A stretch of DNA of 11,866 nucleotides from an uncultured Muribaculaceae bacterium (GTDB lineage Bacteria; Bacteroidota; Bacteroidia; Bacteroidales; Muribaculaceae). The notes under the pieces were generated by a model. It had not been told where the DNA came from. It saw only the letters and a program-made list of their open reading frames with translations, and did not search any database. The stretch spans positions 1-11,866 of the forward strand of contig CAJTRC010000076.1 of assembly GCA_910578365.1 (NCBI GenBank), read 5' to 3'. Shown here in pieces: positions 1-6,576 of this stretch. The position numbers and the translations under genes are program-made. Position 1 is the first letter of the stretch. Each line of letters begins with the position of its first letter.

Positions 1-125
1 AGATTGTCTCGGCAATAGCGAGAGTCTTCGGCCTGCTGGACGAAGAAGTCTATGATGCTGTGATCAATCACTCTGACGAACTGGCTCATATCGCTAAATT
101 TTACAATCTGAAATCAGCAAGTTGA
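1..125 (+). CDS. C-terminal fragment of an unidentified protein
   Basis: The frame beginning at base 3 is open from the window edge to a TGA at 123-125 and encodes the last 40 residues, ending HIAKFYNLKSAS. The fragment is helical-looking and rich in acidic and hydrophobic residues (AIARVFGLLDEEVYDAVI). I do not recognise the family from this piece, and the start lies outside the window. The stop codon sits inside a small inverted repeat (GCAAG, loop TTGAA, CTTGC, 117-131) that has no T-run after it, so it is not a convincing terminator. Confidence 0.6.
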   Translation, partial: IVSAIARVFGLLDEEVYDAVINHSDELAHIAKFYNLKSAS

Positions 126-180
126 ACTTGCGAAACTTAAAATATTTAAATTATTTGTTAACTGTACTTCATATAGAAAA

Positions 181-327
181 TTATCGGCCACCGGCTGTTG
201 AGCGGTCGGCATCGGCATTTACATCCACAAGCTTCTGCGCTCCGCGTTTTTGCCGCCCCCACTGCATATCAGTCCGAACTCTGCCACACAATCCGAGTAA
301 GGGCGACATTGTCAACGAAGTAGGCAT
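181..327 (-). CDS. Candidate small protein, 48 aa, unknown function
   Basis: On the minus strand an ATG at 327-325 opens a 48-codon frame that ends in TAA at 183-181. The product is basic and soluble-looking: MPTSLTMSPLLGLCGRVRT at the start, a Trp-Gly-Arg-Gln-Lys-Arg-Gly core, and an Asn-Ala-Asp-Ala-Asp stretch near the end. Direct support is circumstantial. A perfect TAACTTTG -7 box lies 35 bases upstream on the same strand (369-362). The leader between them is AT-rich, as in expressed Bacteroidetes genes, and the GC-rich part of the 126-501 gap matches the reading frame closely. I recognise no family, signal peptide or membrane segment. No clear terminator follows. Alternatives are a non-coding RNA made from the same promoter, or a chance frame. 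The plus-strand frame over the same bases starts inside the stop of the preceding gene and looks like its shadow. Confidence 0.35.
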   Translation of the reverse strand: MPTSLTMSPLLGLCGRVRTDMQWGRQKRGAQKLVDVNADADRSTAGGR

Positions 328-361
328 TATAATTCTTTTTATTTATTTGCATGTTTTTATG

Positions 362-397
362 CAAAGTTAGGCAAAAGTTCCGATATATGGCCACAAA
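362..397 (-). promoter_or_regulatory. Minus-strand promoter, Bacteroidetes type
   Basis: Read on the minus strand, TAACTTTG at 369-362 matches the Bacteroidetes -7 consensus TAnnTTTG exactly. A TTTG at 397-394 could be the -33 element, but the 24-base gap is longer than the usual 19-21, so only the -7 half is strong. Transcription would start near 355 and run leftwards into the candidate small gene at 181-327, away from dacB. Confidence 0.45.
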
Positions 398-422
398 CGT
401 AAATCAACTTTCGCTATTTTCA

Positions 423-454
423 TTTGTCTGAAAAGATAAAATTTTATAACTTCG
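423..454 (+). promoter_or_regulatory. dacB promoter
   Basis: TTTG at 423-426 and TAACTTCG at 447-454 are separated by 20 bases and fit the Bacteroidetes -33/-7 pattern with one mismatch (TTCG for TTTG). The predicted start near 461 leaves a leader of about 40 bases before the dacB ATG at 502. It probably drives the cluster down to the terminator at 4114-4149. Confidence 0.55.
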
Positions 455-501
455 TGATTTGAAACCGGACACTTACGGGTAACGGCATTATTAATTTACT
501 C

Positions 502-1851
502 ATGATTAATTCATTACGCAACTTCTCTTTAATACTGCTGCTGGCATGTGCAGCTTTAGCGGCTTCGGCCCGCGATTTTTTGGGCATTGACGGCGAAGAA
601 TCAACTTCTATAGGTATATATATTAAGGATATACGCTCGGGCAAGGTTTTGGTCGACCACAACTCGCAGATGGCCCTGACCCCGGCCAGTATACTCAAGT
701 GTGTGACCACTGCCACCGCACTGCAGATACTGGGCCCCGACTACCGTTTCACCACCTTGGTAAGCCTGCGCGGCTCCGCTTCCAAGGGTGTGCTTAACGG
801 CGACCTGATTATAAACGGTGCGGCCGACCCGACTCTCGAAAGCAGCCAGTTCAAGCATAACCTGGGCTTCTGCAATGCCGTCGTCCGCAGTCTGCAGGCC
901 GAGGGCATCAGCAAGATAAACGGCGATATTATAATAGTACAGGACCTCAAGAACGCCGGACCTATCGCTCAGTGGGAAATCGAAGATGTGGCCTATCCTT
1001 ACGGCGCAGGACTTTTCGGCCTCAACTGGCGCGACAACACTTTTACACTCTTTCCGCTGACCGGTGTCACTAAGCCATACGTGCCGGACATTGACTTTGA
1101 ACTTGAAAAAAGCAACGACGGCAACGAACTGCTGCGCGGCATTTACTCCGACCGTCTGATAATACGCCGCGGCGACATAAACAGCAGAAAACTGAGTGTA
1201 AGCACCACCATGCCCGACCCATCGGCAGTACTCAGGGCTGAATTGCTCGAAGCCCTGTCCGATGCCGGCATCGCAGTAAGCAAACGCAGCAAAGCGACTG
1301 CGACGACAGCATCAATCCGTACGCTGCTGGAGTGGAAATCGCCCGACGGTGCGGATATAATGCGCTCGCTGATGGTACGCTCCGACAATCTTTTCGCCGA
1401 GGGAATACTCCGGGCTATAGCACCCGGAAGCTCGCGCAAAGACGCCATTAAAAAGGAGAAAGAATTCTGGAACTCCAAGGGTATCAGCGCCCGATACACC
1501 ATAATCAACGACGGCAGCGGACTCACCCGTGCCAACAGGATATCGCCTCGCTTCATGGCCGACATACTCGAACACATGGCCAAGAGCGAGTCGGCCGACA
1601 CGTATGTGGGCTTCTTCCCCAAAGTTGGTGTGGAGGGTACCGTAAAGTCGTTCCTGGCCAAGACATCGCTCAAGGGCAAACTGCTGCTGAAAACCGGCAG
1701 TGTAAGCTCCGTACAGTGCTACGCCGGCTACAAAATCGATGATGAAGGCAAACCCACACACGTGGTTGTGTTTATGATAAACGGCTTTTTCTGCGAACGG
1801 TCCGGCATACGTGCCGCTGTCGAAAATATGCTGCTTGAAAAATTCCAATAA
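502..1851 (+). CDS. dacB: D-alanyl-D-alanine carboxypeptidase/endopeptidase, PBP4 type (peptidase S13)
   Basis: This 449-aa protein is a penicillin-binding protein of the PBP4/DacB class, which trims or cleaves peptidoglycan peptides in the periplasm. All three active-site motifs are present and correctly ordered: SILK with nucleophile Ser63 and Lys66, SDN at 294-296, and KTG at 397-399. The family segment DGSGLTRANRISP lies at 337-349. The large spacing between the first two motifs is the S13 hallmark, reflecting an inserted domain. Residues 1-23 form a signal peptide (basic start, hydrophobic core, probable cut after Ala-Ser-Ala). Length is normal for the family. The ATG at 502 sits directly before the signal peptide and about 40 bases after a predicted transcription start. 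The next gene begins 32 bases after its stop, so the two are probably co-transcribed. Confidence 0.95.
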   Translation: MINSLRNFSLILLLACAALAASARDFLGIDGEESTSIGIYIKDIRSGKVLVDHNSQMALTPASILKCVTTATALQILGPDYRFTTLVSLRGSASKGVLNGDLIINGAADPTLESSQFKHNLGFCNAVVRSLQAEGISKINGDIIIVQDLKNAGPIAQWEIEDVAYPYGAGLFGLNWRDNTFTLFPLTGVTKPYVPDIDFELEKSNDGNELLRGIYSDRLIIRRGDINSRKLSVSTTMPDPSAVLRAELLEALSDAGIAVSKRSKATATTASIRTLLEWKSPDGADIMRSLMVRSDNLFAEGILRAIAPGSSRKDAIKKEKEFWNSKGISARYTIINDGSGLTRANRISPRFMADILEHMAKSESADTYVGFFPKVGVEGTVKSFLAKTSLKGKLLLKTGSVSSVQCYAGYKIDDEGKPTHVVVFMINGFFCERSGIRAAVENMLLEKFQ

Positions 1852-1883
1852 AAATCCGACATTCAATATTTAACATTATAAAA

Positions 1884-2468
1884 GTGTACAACATACAAGA
1901 ACTATACCGGCTCAACATAGAGCTCGAAGGCTTACTGCGGGTAATCGAACAGCGCGACAGCGAAGAAGCCCGCGAACTGCTCGCGCAGAAATTCAAACTT
2001 TATACCGAGTCGATGCAGCAACTGCTCGACTGCGCAAAAACCACGCAGCCCACAGCAGGCGAAGCCGCCATCCTGGATGAAACAAAGAATCAGGAGGCCG
2101 TGTCGGCTGAGGTAGTACCCGAATCAGTAGCTGCCGAAGCCGCCGTGGCTCACGAGGAACACAAGGCAAGCACAACCGTAGCCGAGGCCGCCGCCGAAAA
2201 TGCCCGCAGCCTCAAACTCGACGAAATGCTCTCGGCCCGCCAGTCGGCCGACCTCAGCAAAGCCTTCACCCTCAACGACAAGTACCGCTTCCGCCGCGAA
2301 CTATTCGGTGGCAGCGACTCGGACTTCAGCCAAACCATAGGGCTGATTGTGCAGATGAACTCCTATGAAGAAGCCCGCGACTATCTGCTTCACGACCTCT
2401 GTTGGGACAGCCATAACGAAGCCGTTGAAGACTTCCTTACCATCATCAAGCGCCATTTCCAGGCATGA
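1884..2468 (+). CDS. Uncharacterised Bacteroidales protein with helical ends and an Ala/Glu-rich linker
   Basis: This 194-aa protein matches no function I know. Residues 1-50 are charged and probably helical (IELEGLLRVIEQRDSEEARE). Residues 52-112 are a low-complexity linker rich in Ala, Glu, Val and Thr. Residues 124-194 form a compact C-terminal part beginning FTLNDKYRFRRELFGG and ending FLTIIKRHFQA, the part most likely to be a conserved domain. No signal peptide or membrane segment is seen, so it is probably cytoplasmic. The start is a GTG at 1884, chosen because no ATG lies upstream in frame and the next internal Met would remove the charged N-terminal helix. The stop overlaps the rsmI start by four bases (ATGA), which indicates translational coupling. 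The start codon is less certain than the frame. Confidence 0.8.
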   Translation: MYNIQELYRLNIELEGLLRVIEQRDSEEARELLAQKFKLYTESMQQLLDCAKTTQPTAGEAAILDETKNQEAVSAEVVPESVAAEAAVAHEEHKASTTVAEAAAENARSLKLDEMLSARQSADLSKAFTLNDKYRFRRELFGGSDSDFSQTIGLIVQMNSYEEARDYLLHDLCWDSHNEAVEDFLTIIKRHFQA

Positions 2469-3196
2469 GCGGCAAACTGTACATAGTGCCGACTCCGGTA
2501 GGCAACATGGCCGACATGACTCCGCGGGCAGCCGATGTGCTGCGCGAAGCGGCGCTGATTCTGGCCGAAGATACCCGCACCAGCGCTCCGCTGCTGAAAC
2601 GTTTCGGCATCGACACCCCTATGCTCAGTTACCATAAGTTCAACGAACACAGCGAAACCGGCAAATTTCTCGACCGTATCGAGGCCGGTGAAACCATAGC
2701 TCTCATCAGCGATGCCGGCACTCCCGGCATATCGGACCCCGGGTTCATGCTCTCGCGCGAGGCACGCCGACGCGGTGTTACGGTTGAAACACTGCCCGGC
2801 CCGACAGCATTCGTGCCGGCTTTGGTCAGCAGCGGCCTGCCATGCGACAGATTCATATTCGAAGGATTTCTGCCGGCAAAAAAAGGCCGTGCCACACGCC
2901 TGGCCGAGCTGGCTGCCCAGCCTCTGACTTTCATCATTTACGAATCGCCTCTCAGAGTAGCCAAAACGCTGACACAGTTGGCCGAAGCCTGCGGCGACGA
3001 CCGACCGGCCTCGGTGGCGCGCGAGATTTCGAAACTCCACGAAACACACCATCGCAGCACACTTGGCGAACTGCGCGATTTATTTTCAATGAACCAAACA
3101 CGAGGCGAAATTGTTATCATTGTAAGCGGTCAGGAAAAAGTTCCTGCAAAGGAGCACAAAAACAAATACCGTCATAAAGAACGGGACGAGGCTTAG
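2465..3196 (+). CDS. rsmI: 16S rRNA (cytidine(1402)-2'-O)-methyltransferase
   Basis: RsmI uses S-adenosylmethionine to methylate the 2'-O of C1402 in the decoding centre of 16S rRNA. The 243-aa product has the tetrapyrrole-methylase-like fold motifs in order: YIVPTPVGN at 6-14, AEDTR at 34-38, SDAGTPGISDPG at 82-93, PGPTA at 111-115, FEGFLPAKKG at 132-141, YESPLR at 159-164, REISKLHET at 186-194 and GEIVIIVSG at 214-222. It is shorter than the E. coli enzyme because it ends soon after the catalytic domain, with a basic Lys/Arg-rich tail (225-241) instead of a longer C-terminal extension. Translation is probably coupled to the preceding gene through the ATGA overlap. The lipoprotein gene follows after 37 bases. 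Confidence 0.95.
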   Translation: MSGKLYIVPTPVGNMADMTPRAADVLREAALILAEDTRTSAPLLKRFGIDTPMLSYHKFNEHSETGKFLDRIEAGETIALISDAGTPGISDPGFMLSREARRRGVTVETLPGPTAFVPALVSSGLPCDRFIFEGFLPAKKGRATRLAELAAQPLTFIIYESPLRVAKTLTQLAEACGDDRPASVAREISKLHETHHRSTLGELRDLFSMNQTRGEIVIIVSGQEKVPAKEHKNKYRHKERDEA

Positions 3197-3233
3197 CCAA
3201 ATCCTTAATGCTAAAATTCAACGCTTTAACTAC

Positions 3234-4094
3234 ATGAAACAGCTTGTAACCATGGCCACTATCGGCCTTCTGGCACTCAGCTCATGCCAGTCGAATGAAA
3301 AATCAGCGCAACTGCAACAGCAACAGCAACTGCACGACGCTACCAAGGAAGAACTTGTACAGGCCGTTGCCGAACGCGACGAACTCCTCGAACTTCTGGG
3401 CGACATCACCACCGACGTTCAGGAAGTGAAACGCCTCGAGAATATACTATCCGCATCCAACGGCATGTCGGAAACTCCCGACCGCCGACAGCAGATTCAG
3501 AGCGACATCAACGCAATCCAGCAGGCTCTGCAGCAGCGTCGCGAACGTCTGGCCGAACTTGAAGCCAAACTCGAAAAATCGAGCACCTCGAACGAAAAGC
3601 TCCGGGCAACAATAGCTTCGCTGCGCAAGCAGATTGATGAACAGTCAGTACAGATTACAAGCCTCACCAACAATCTGGCCGAAGCCAAGACCCAGGTGAC
3701 AAAGCTCTCGACCGTAAACGATTCGCTCGCCACCACTGTGACCAGCGTCAGCAACGAACTCGAGCAATCTCAGGCTCAAAACGAGGACATGACCAACGCC
3801 ATGAACACCGTTTATTATGTTATAGCCACCGACAAGGAACTGAAAGCGCACGGCATAATCCAGAAAAAGAAAGTACTGCTGGGCGACTACGACAAAAACT
3901 TCTTTACCGTAGCCGACAAGCGCAAACTTACCTCACTGCCCCTGCGCACCAAAAAGAAAGTAGAGATTATGACACCAGCTCCCACCGGCTCGTATGTCAT
4001 TGCCAAGGGTGCCGACGAAATGTGGACTCTCAACATCACCGACCCGGCCCGATTCTGGAGCCTCTCGCCATACCTGGTAGTAAAAGTAAAGTAA
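3234..4094 (+). CDS. Coiled-coil lipoprotein of unknown function
   Basis: This 286-aa protein begins with a lipoprotein signal: MKQLV, a short hydrophobic core, and the lipobox LSSC with the lipidated Cys at 18. QSNEK follows, which is polar but not a strong Bacteroidetes surface-export signal. Residues 24-190 are heptad-like, rich in Gln, Glu, Lys and Leu, and predicted to form long coiled coils, with a Gln run near 30. After about 190 the character changes to a compact, beta-rich C-terminal domain (VYYVIATDKELKAHGI to the end, SPYLVVKVK). Such proteins are often misassigned to chromosome-partition or SMC families because of the coiled coil, and I see no ATPase motif here. It is probably envelope-anchored, facing the periplasm. 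It is the last gene of the dacB cluster and is followed by a strong terminator. Confidence 0.85.
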   Translation: MKQLVTMATIGLLALSSCQSNEKSAQLQQQQQLHDATKEELVQAVAERDELLELLGDITTDVQEVKRLENILSASNGMSETPDRRQQIQSDINAIQQALQQRRERLAELEAKLEKSSTSNEKLRATIASLRKQIDEQSVQITSLTNNLAEAKTQVTKLSTVNDSLATTVTSVSNELEQSQAQNEDMTNAMNTVYYVIATDKELKAHGIIQKKKVLLGDYDKNFFTVADKRKLTSLPLRTKKKVEIMTPAPTGSYVIAKGADEMWTLNITDPARFWSLSPYLVVKVK

Positions 4095-4113
4095 CGTAAA
4101 GATAACTTAAAAT

Positions 4114-4149
4114 AAAGTAAGGCCACCGACCCCGGTGGCCTTACTTTTG
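4114..4149 (+). terminator. Rho-independent terminator after the lipoprotein gene
   Basis: A perfect 15-bp inverted repeat (4114-4128 and 4133-4147) has a 4-base loop ACCC. The GC-rich centre GGCCACCG/CGGTGGCC is flanked by AAAGTAA/TTACTTT, so the T-run ends the stem. It starts 20 bases after the stop of the lipoprotein gene. The symmetry means it could also act on the other strand. Confidence 0.9.
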
Positions 4150-4177
4150 TTTATAAGTTATAGACTCACTATGTTTC
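4146..4177 (+). promoter_or_regulatory. Probable promoter of the ECF sigma gene
   Basis: TTTG at 4146-4149, at the edge of the terminator, and TATGTTTC at 4170-4177 are separated by 20 bases. This matches the -33/-7 pattern with only the last -7 base different. Transcription would start near 4184, leaving a short leader before the ATG at 4195. The ATG at 4171 lies inside the -7 box and so should not be used. Confidence 0.4.
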
Positions 4178-4194
4178 ACCTTTATCTTCAAAAT

Positions 4195-4698
4195 ATGACA
4201 AACGAACGTTTTCAATCCAAACTCATAGCCCTGCAAAGCAATATGCTTAACTTTGCTTACCTTCTGACATCGAACCGCGACGATGCCTACGACCTCGTTC
4301 AGGATACCATGCTCAAAGTTCTCGACAACGAAGACAAATACACCGAAAACGTTAATTTCAAAGGCTGGGTACTCACCGTAATGCGCAATATTTTCATAAA
4401 CGGATACCGCAAAGCCTCGCGTACCACCGTGCTTGTCGACCGCAGCGAAGACCTGTATCTGCTCAATCTGCCGCAGGATTCCGGCATTGACAACCCCGAA
4501 GGCTCACTGACCGTCAAGGAAATCAACGAGGCTGTTAACTCATTCGAGGACGAATACAGAATACCCTTCGCCATGCATCTGGCCGGCTACAAATATCAGG
4601 AAATAGCCGAAAAAGTAGGCTTGCCCCTCGGCACAATCAAAAGCCGAATATTCTTCGCACGCAAACGTCTGCGCAACCAGCTGCGCGACCTGCGCTGA
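4195..4698 (+). CDS. RNA polymerase ECF-type sigma-70 factor
   Basis: This 167-aa protein is an extracytoplasmic-function sigma factor, which directs RNA polymerase to a dedicated promoter set. Region 2 spans about residues 11-75, with the DLVQDTMLKVL helix at 33-43 and VNFKGWVLTVMRNIFINGYRK at about 53-73. Region 4 spans about 108-163 with a helix-turn-helix (YKYQEIAEKVGLPLGTIKSR) and a basic end. Regions 1 and 3 are absent, as expected. I chose the ATG at 4195, since the open frame upstream runs back into the terminator and the more upstream ATG lies within the predicted -7 box. No FecR-like or zinc anti-sigma gene is adjacent, and no SusC/D genes are nearby. Its regulator and regulon therefore cannot be read from this window. 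Confidence 0.92.
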   Translation: MTNERFQSKLIALQSNMLNFAYLLTSNRDDAYDLVQDTMLKVLDNEDKYTENVNFKGWVLTVMRNIFINGYRKASRTTVLVDRSEDLYLLNLPQDSGIDNPEGSLTVKEINEAVNSFEDEYRIPFAMHLAGYKYQEIAEKVGLPLGTIKSRIFFARKRLRNQLRDLR

Positions 4699-4700
4699 CT

Positions 4701-4736
4701 CCGGAACCTCCGGCCCGGTTCAAGTTTTCAAGTTTT
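4701..4736 (+). terminator. Weak terminator candidate after the sigma gene
   Basis: Three bases after the sigma gene stop, CCGGA-ACC-TCCGG (4701-4713) can form a short hairpin, or GAACC/GGTTC (4704-4708/4717-4721) a looser one. A tandem CAAGTTTT repeat (4721-4728, 4729-4736) gives a broken T-rich tail. The stems are short and mutually exclusive, so termination here is uncertain. Confidence 0.3.
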
Positions 4737-4748
4737 TCGGCAAAATTG

Positions 4749-4779
4749 TTCGCTGTTTCGATTTTTTACAGTAACTTTG
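4749..4779 (+). promoter_or_regulatory. aspS promoter
   Basis: TAACTTTG at 4772-4779 is an exact Bacteroidetes -7 box. TTCG at 4749-4752, 19 bases upstream, is a one-mismatch -33 element. The predicted start near 4786 leaves a leader of roughly 27 AT-rich bases before the aspS ATG at 4813. Confidence 0.65.
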
Positions 4780-4812
4780 TAGGTCAGAAACGAAACACCT
4801 TTACATTATACA

Positions 4813-6576
4813 ATGTTCAGAACAAATACCTGCGGAGAACTCCGCATCAGCGACGCCGGAAAAAAGGTGACCCTCGCCGGCTGGGTACAGCGCAGCCGCA
4901 AAATGGGCGGCATGACTTTTATTGATGTACGTGACCGCTACGGCATTACTCAGGTGGTTTTCAACATCGAGCACGACGCCGACCTCTGCGAACAGGCCAA
5001 CCATCTCGGTCGAGAGTTTGTAATCCAGATTACCGGTACCGTGGCCGAGCGTACAGCCAAGAACTCCAATATGCCCACCGGTGACATCGAAATCATTGCC
5101 GACTCGCTGCGGGTGCTCAATCCCAGCGAAGTGCCCCCGTTCACTATAGAGGACGAAACCGACGGCGGCGATGACCTCAGAATGCGCTACCGCTACCTGG
5201 ATATACGCCGAAATCCCGTACGCCGCAACCTCGAACTGCGTCACCGCATGACCATGGAAGTACGACGCTACCTCGACAGCAAAGGCTTCCTCGAAATCGA
5301 AACCCCCATGCTGGTTGGTTCCACACCCGAAGGCGCACGCGACTTTGTTGCGCCCTCGCGCATGAACCCTGGCCAATTCTACGCTCTGCCCCAGTCGCCC
5401 CAGACCCTCAAGCAGCTGCTTATGGTGTCGGGCATCGACCGCTACTTTCAGATTGTAAAGTGCTTCCGCGATGAGGACCTCCGCGCCGACCGTCAGCCCG
5501 AGTTCACCCAGATTGACTGCGAAATGAGTTTCATCGAGCAGGACGACGTAATCCGTCTGTTCGAAGGCATGGCCAAGCACCTGTTCAAGGAAATACGCGG
5601 CATAGAAATTGAAGGTGACTTCCCCCGCATGAGCTGGGCCGACGCCATGAAATATTACGGCAGCGACAAGCCCGACACTCGTTTCGACATGCGCTTTGTA
5701 GAGCTTGACGGTGTCCTCAAAGGCCACGGCTTCAGCGTATTCGACAATGCAGCCTACATAGGCGGCATCTGCGCCAAGGGAGCTGCAAGCTACACCCGCA
5801 AACAGCTCGACGCGCTCACTGATTATGTAAAACGTCCGCAAATCGGCGCCAAGGGCATGGTTTATGCCCGCGTGGAAGCTGACGGCAACGTTAAATCGAG
5901 CGTCGACAAATTCTATACTCAGGAAACCCTTCAGGAACTCCGCAAGGCTATGAATGCCGAAGCCGGCGATCTGATTCTGATTCTCAGCGGCGACGATGTG
6001 ATGCGTACCCGCAAACAGCTGTGCGAACTGCGTCTGGAAATGGGTCGCCAGCTGGGTCTGCGCGACAAAAACGTATTCTCCTGCCTGTGGGTTGTCGACT
6101 TCCCCATGTTTGAATGGAGCGACGAGGAGCAGCGCCTCATGGCCATGCACCACCCCTTCACCCACCCCAAGGACGAAGACATACACTTGCTCGACAGCGA
6201 TCCCGCTGCAGTACGCGCCGATGCCTACGACATGATTATAAACGGCGTTGAAGTTGGCGGCGGCTCTGTACGTATCCACGACAGCGAACTTCAGGCTAAA
6301 ATGTTCGAGATTCTGGGCTTCACCCCCGAAAAGGCTAAAGAGCAGTTCGGCTTCCTGATGAACGCCTTCAAATTCGGCGCACCTCCTCATGGCGGCCTCG
6401 CCTACGGCCTTGACCGCTGGGTAAGCCTGTTTGCCGGCCTTGATAGTATCCGCGACTGCATCGCTTTCCCGAAAAACAACTCAGGACGCGACGTGATGCT
6501 CGACGCTCCGGCAGCCCTCGACCAAAAGCAGCTCGACGAACTCACTTTGGAAATAGTAAAACCCGAAGAAAAATAA
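4813..6576 (+). CDS. aspS: Aspartate-tRNA ligase (bacterial type)
   Basis: AspRS charges tRNA-Asp with aspartate using ATP. The 587-aa product has the full bacterial layout. An N-terminal OB-fold anticodon-binding domain spans about 1-105 (LAGWVQRSRKMGGMTFIDVR). The class II catalytic core carries motif 1 near 160-166 (LEIETPM), the TPEGARDF loop at 171-178, motif 2 at 217-231 (CFRDEDLRADRQPEF), the bacterial GAD insertion at about 290-410, and motif 3 at 528-536 (GLAYGLDRW). Length is normal. Met31 stands where many non-discriminating bacterial enzymes have His, which suggests a tRNA-Asp-specific enzyme (inference from the known His/Leu difference). It has its own promoter, and its stop overlaps the next ATG by one base (TAATG). 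Confidence 0.98.
   Translation: MFRTNTCGELRISDAGKKVTLAGWVQRSRKMGGMTFIDVRDRYGITQVVFNIEHDADLCEQANHLGREFVIQITGTVAERTAKNSNMPTGDIEIIADSLRVLNPSEVPPFTIEDETDGGDDLRMRYRYLDIRRNPVRRNLELRHRMTMEVRRYLDSKGFLEIETPMLVGSTPEGARDFVAPSRMNPGQFYALPQSPQTLKQLLMVSGIDRYFQIVKCFRDEDLRADRQPEFTQIDCEMSFIEQDDVIRLFEGMAKHLFKEIRGIEIEGDFPRMSWADAMKYYGSDKPDTRFDMRFVELDGVLKGHGFSVFDNAAYIGGICAKGAASYTRKQLDALTDYVKRPQIGAKGMVYARVEADGNVKSSVDKFYTQETLQELRKAMNAEAGDLILILSGDDVMRTRKQLCELRLEMGRQLGLRDKNVFSCLWVVDFPMFEWSDEEQRLMAMHHPFTHPKDEDIHLLDSDPAAVRADAYDMIINGVEVGGGSVRIHDSELQAKMFEILGFTPEKAKEQFGFLMNAFKFGAPPHGGLAYGLDRWVSLFAGLDSIRDCIAFPKNNSGRDVMLDAPAALDQKQLDELTLEIVKPEEK

Noticed and set aside
117..131. Inverted repeat GCAAG-TTGAA-CTTGC over the first stop codon
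   Set aside because: The stem is only five bases and is followed by GAAACTTAAAA rather than a T-run, so it is not called as a terminator.
122..370. An 82-codon plus-strand open frame after the first gene
   Set aside because: It starts within the stop codon of the preceding gene, has no promoter of its own, and lies antisense to the better supported minus-strand frame.
3300..3332. CAA/CAG run in the lipoprotein gene as a microsatellite repeat
   Set aside because: It encodes a short Gln run consistent with the coiled coil, with mixed codons and no tandem unit long enough to suggest phase variation.
4135..4194. Upstream GTG (4135) or ATG (4171) as start of the sigma factor
   Set aside because: The GTG is inside the terminator stem and the ATG inside the predicted -7 box. 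ECF similarity begins only after the ATG at 4195.
4801..6390. A 529-codon open frame on the minus strand across aspS
   Set aside because: aspS on the plus strand is unambiguous over its full length. The antisense frame is a by-product of its GC-rich codon pattern and encodes no recognisable protein.
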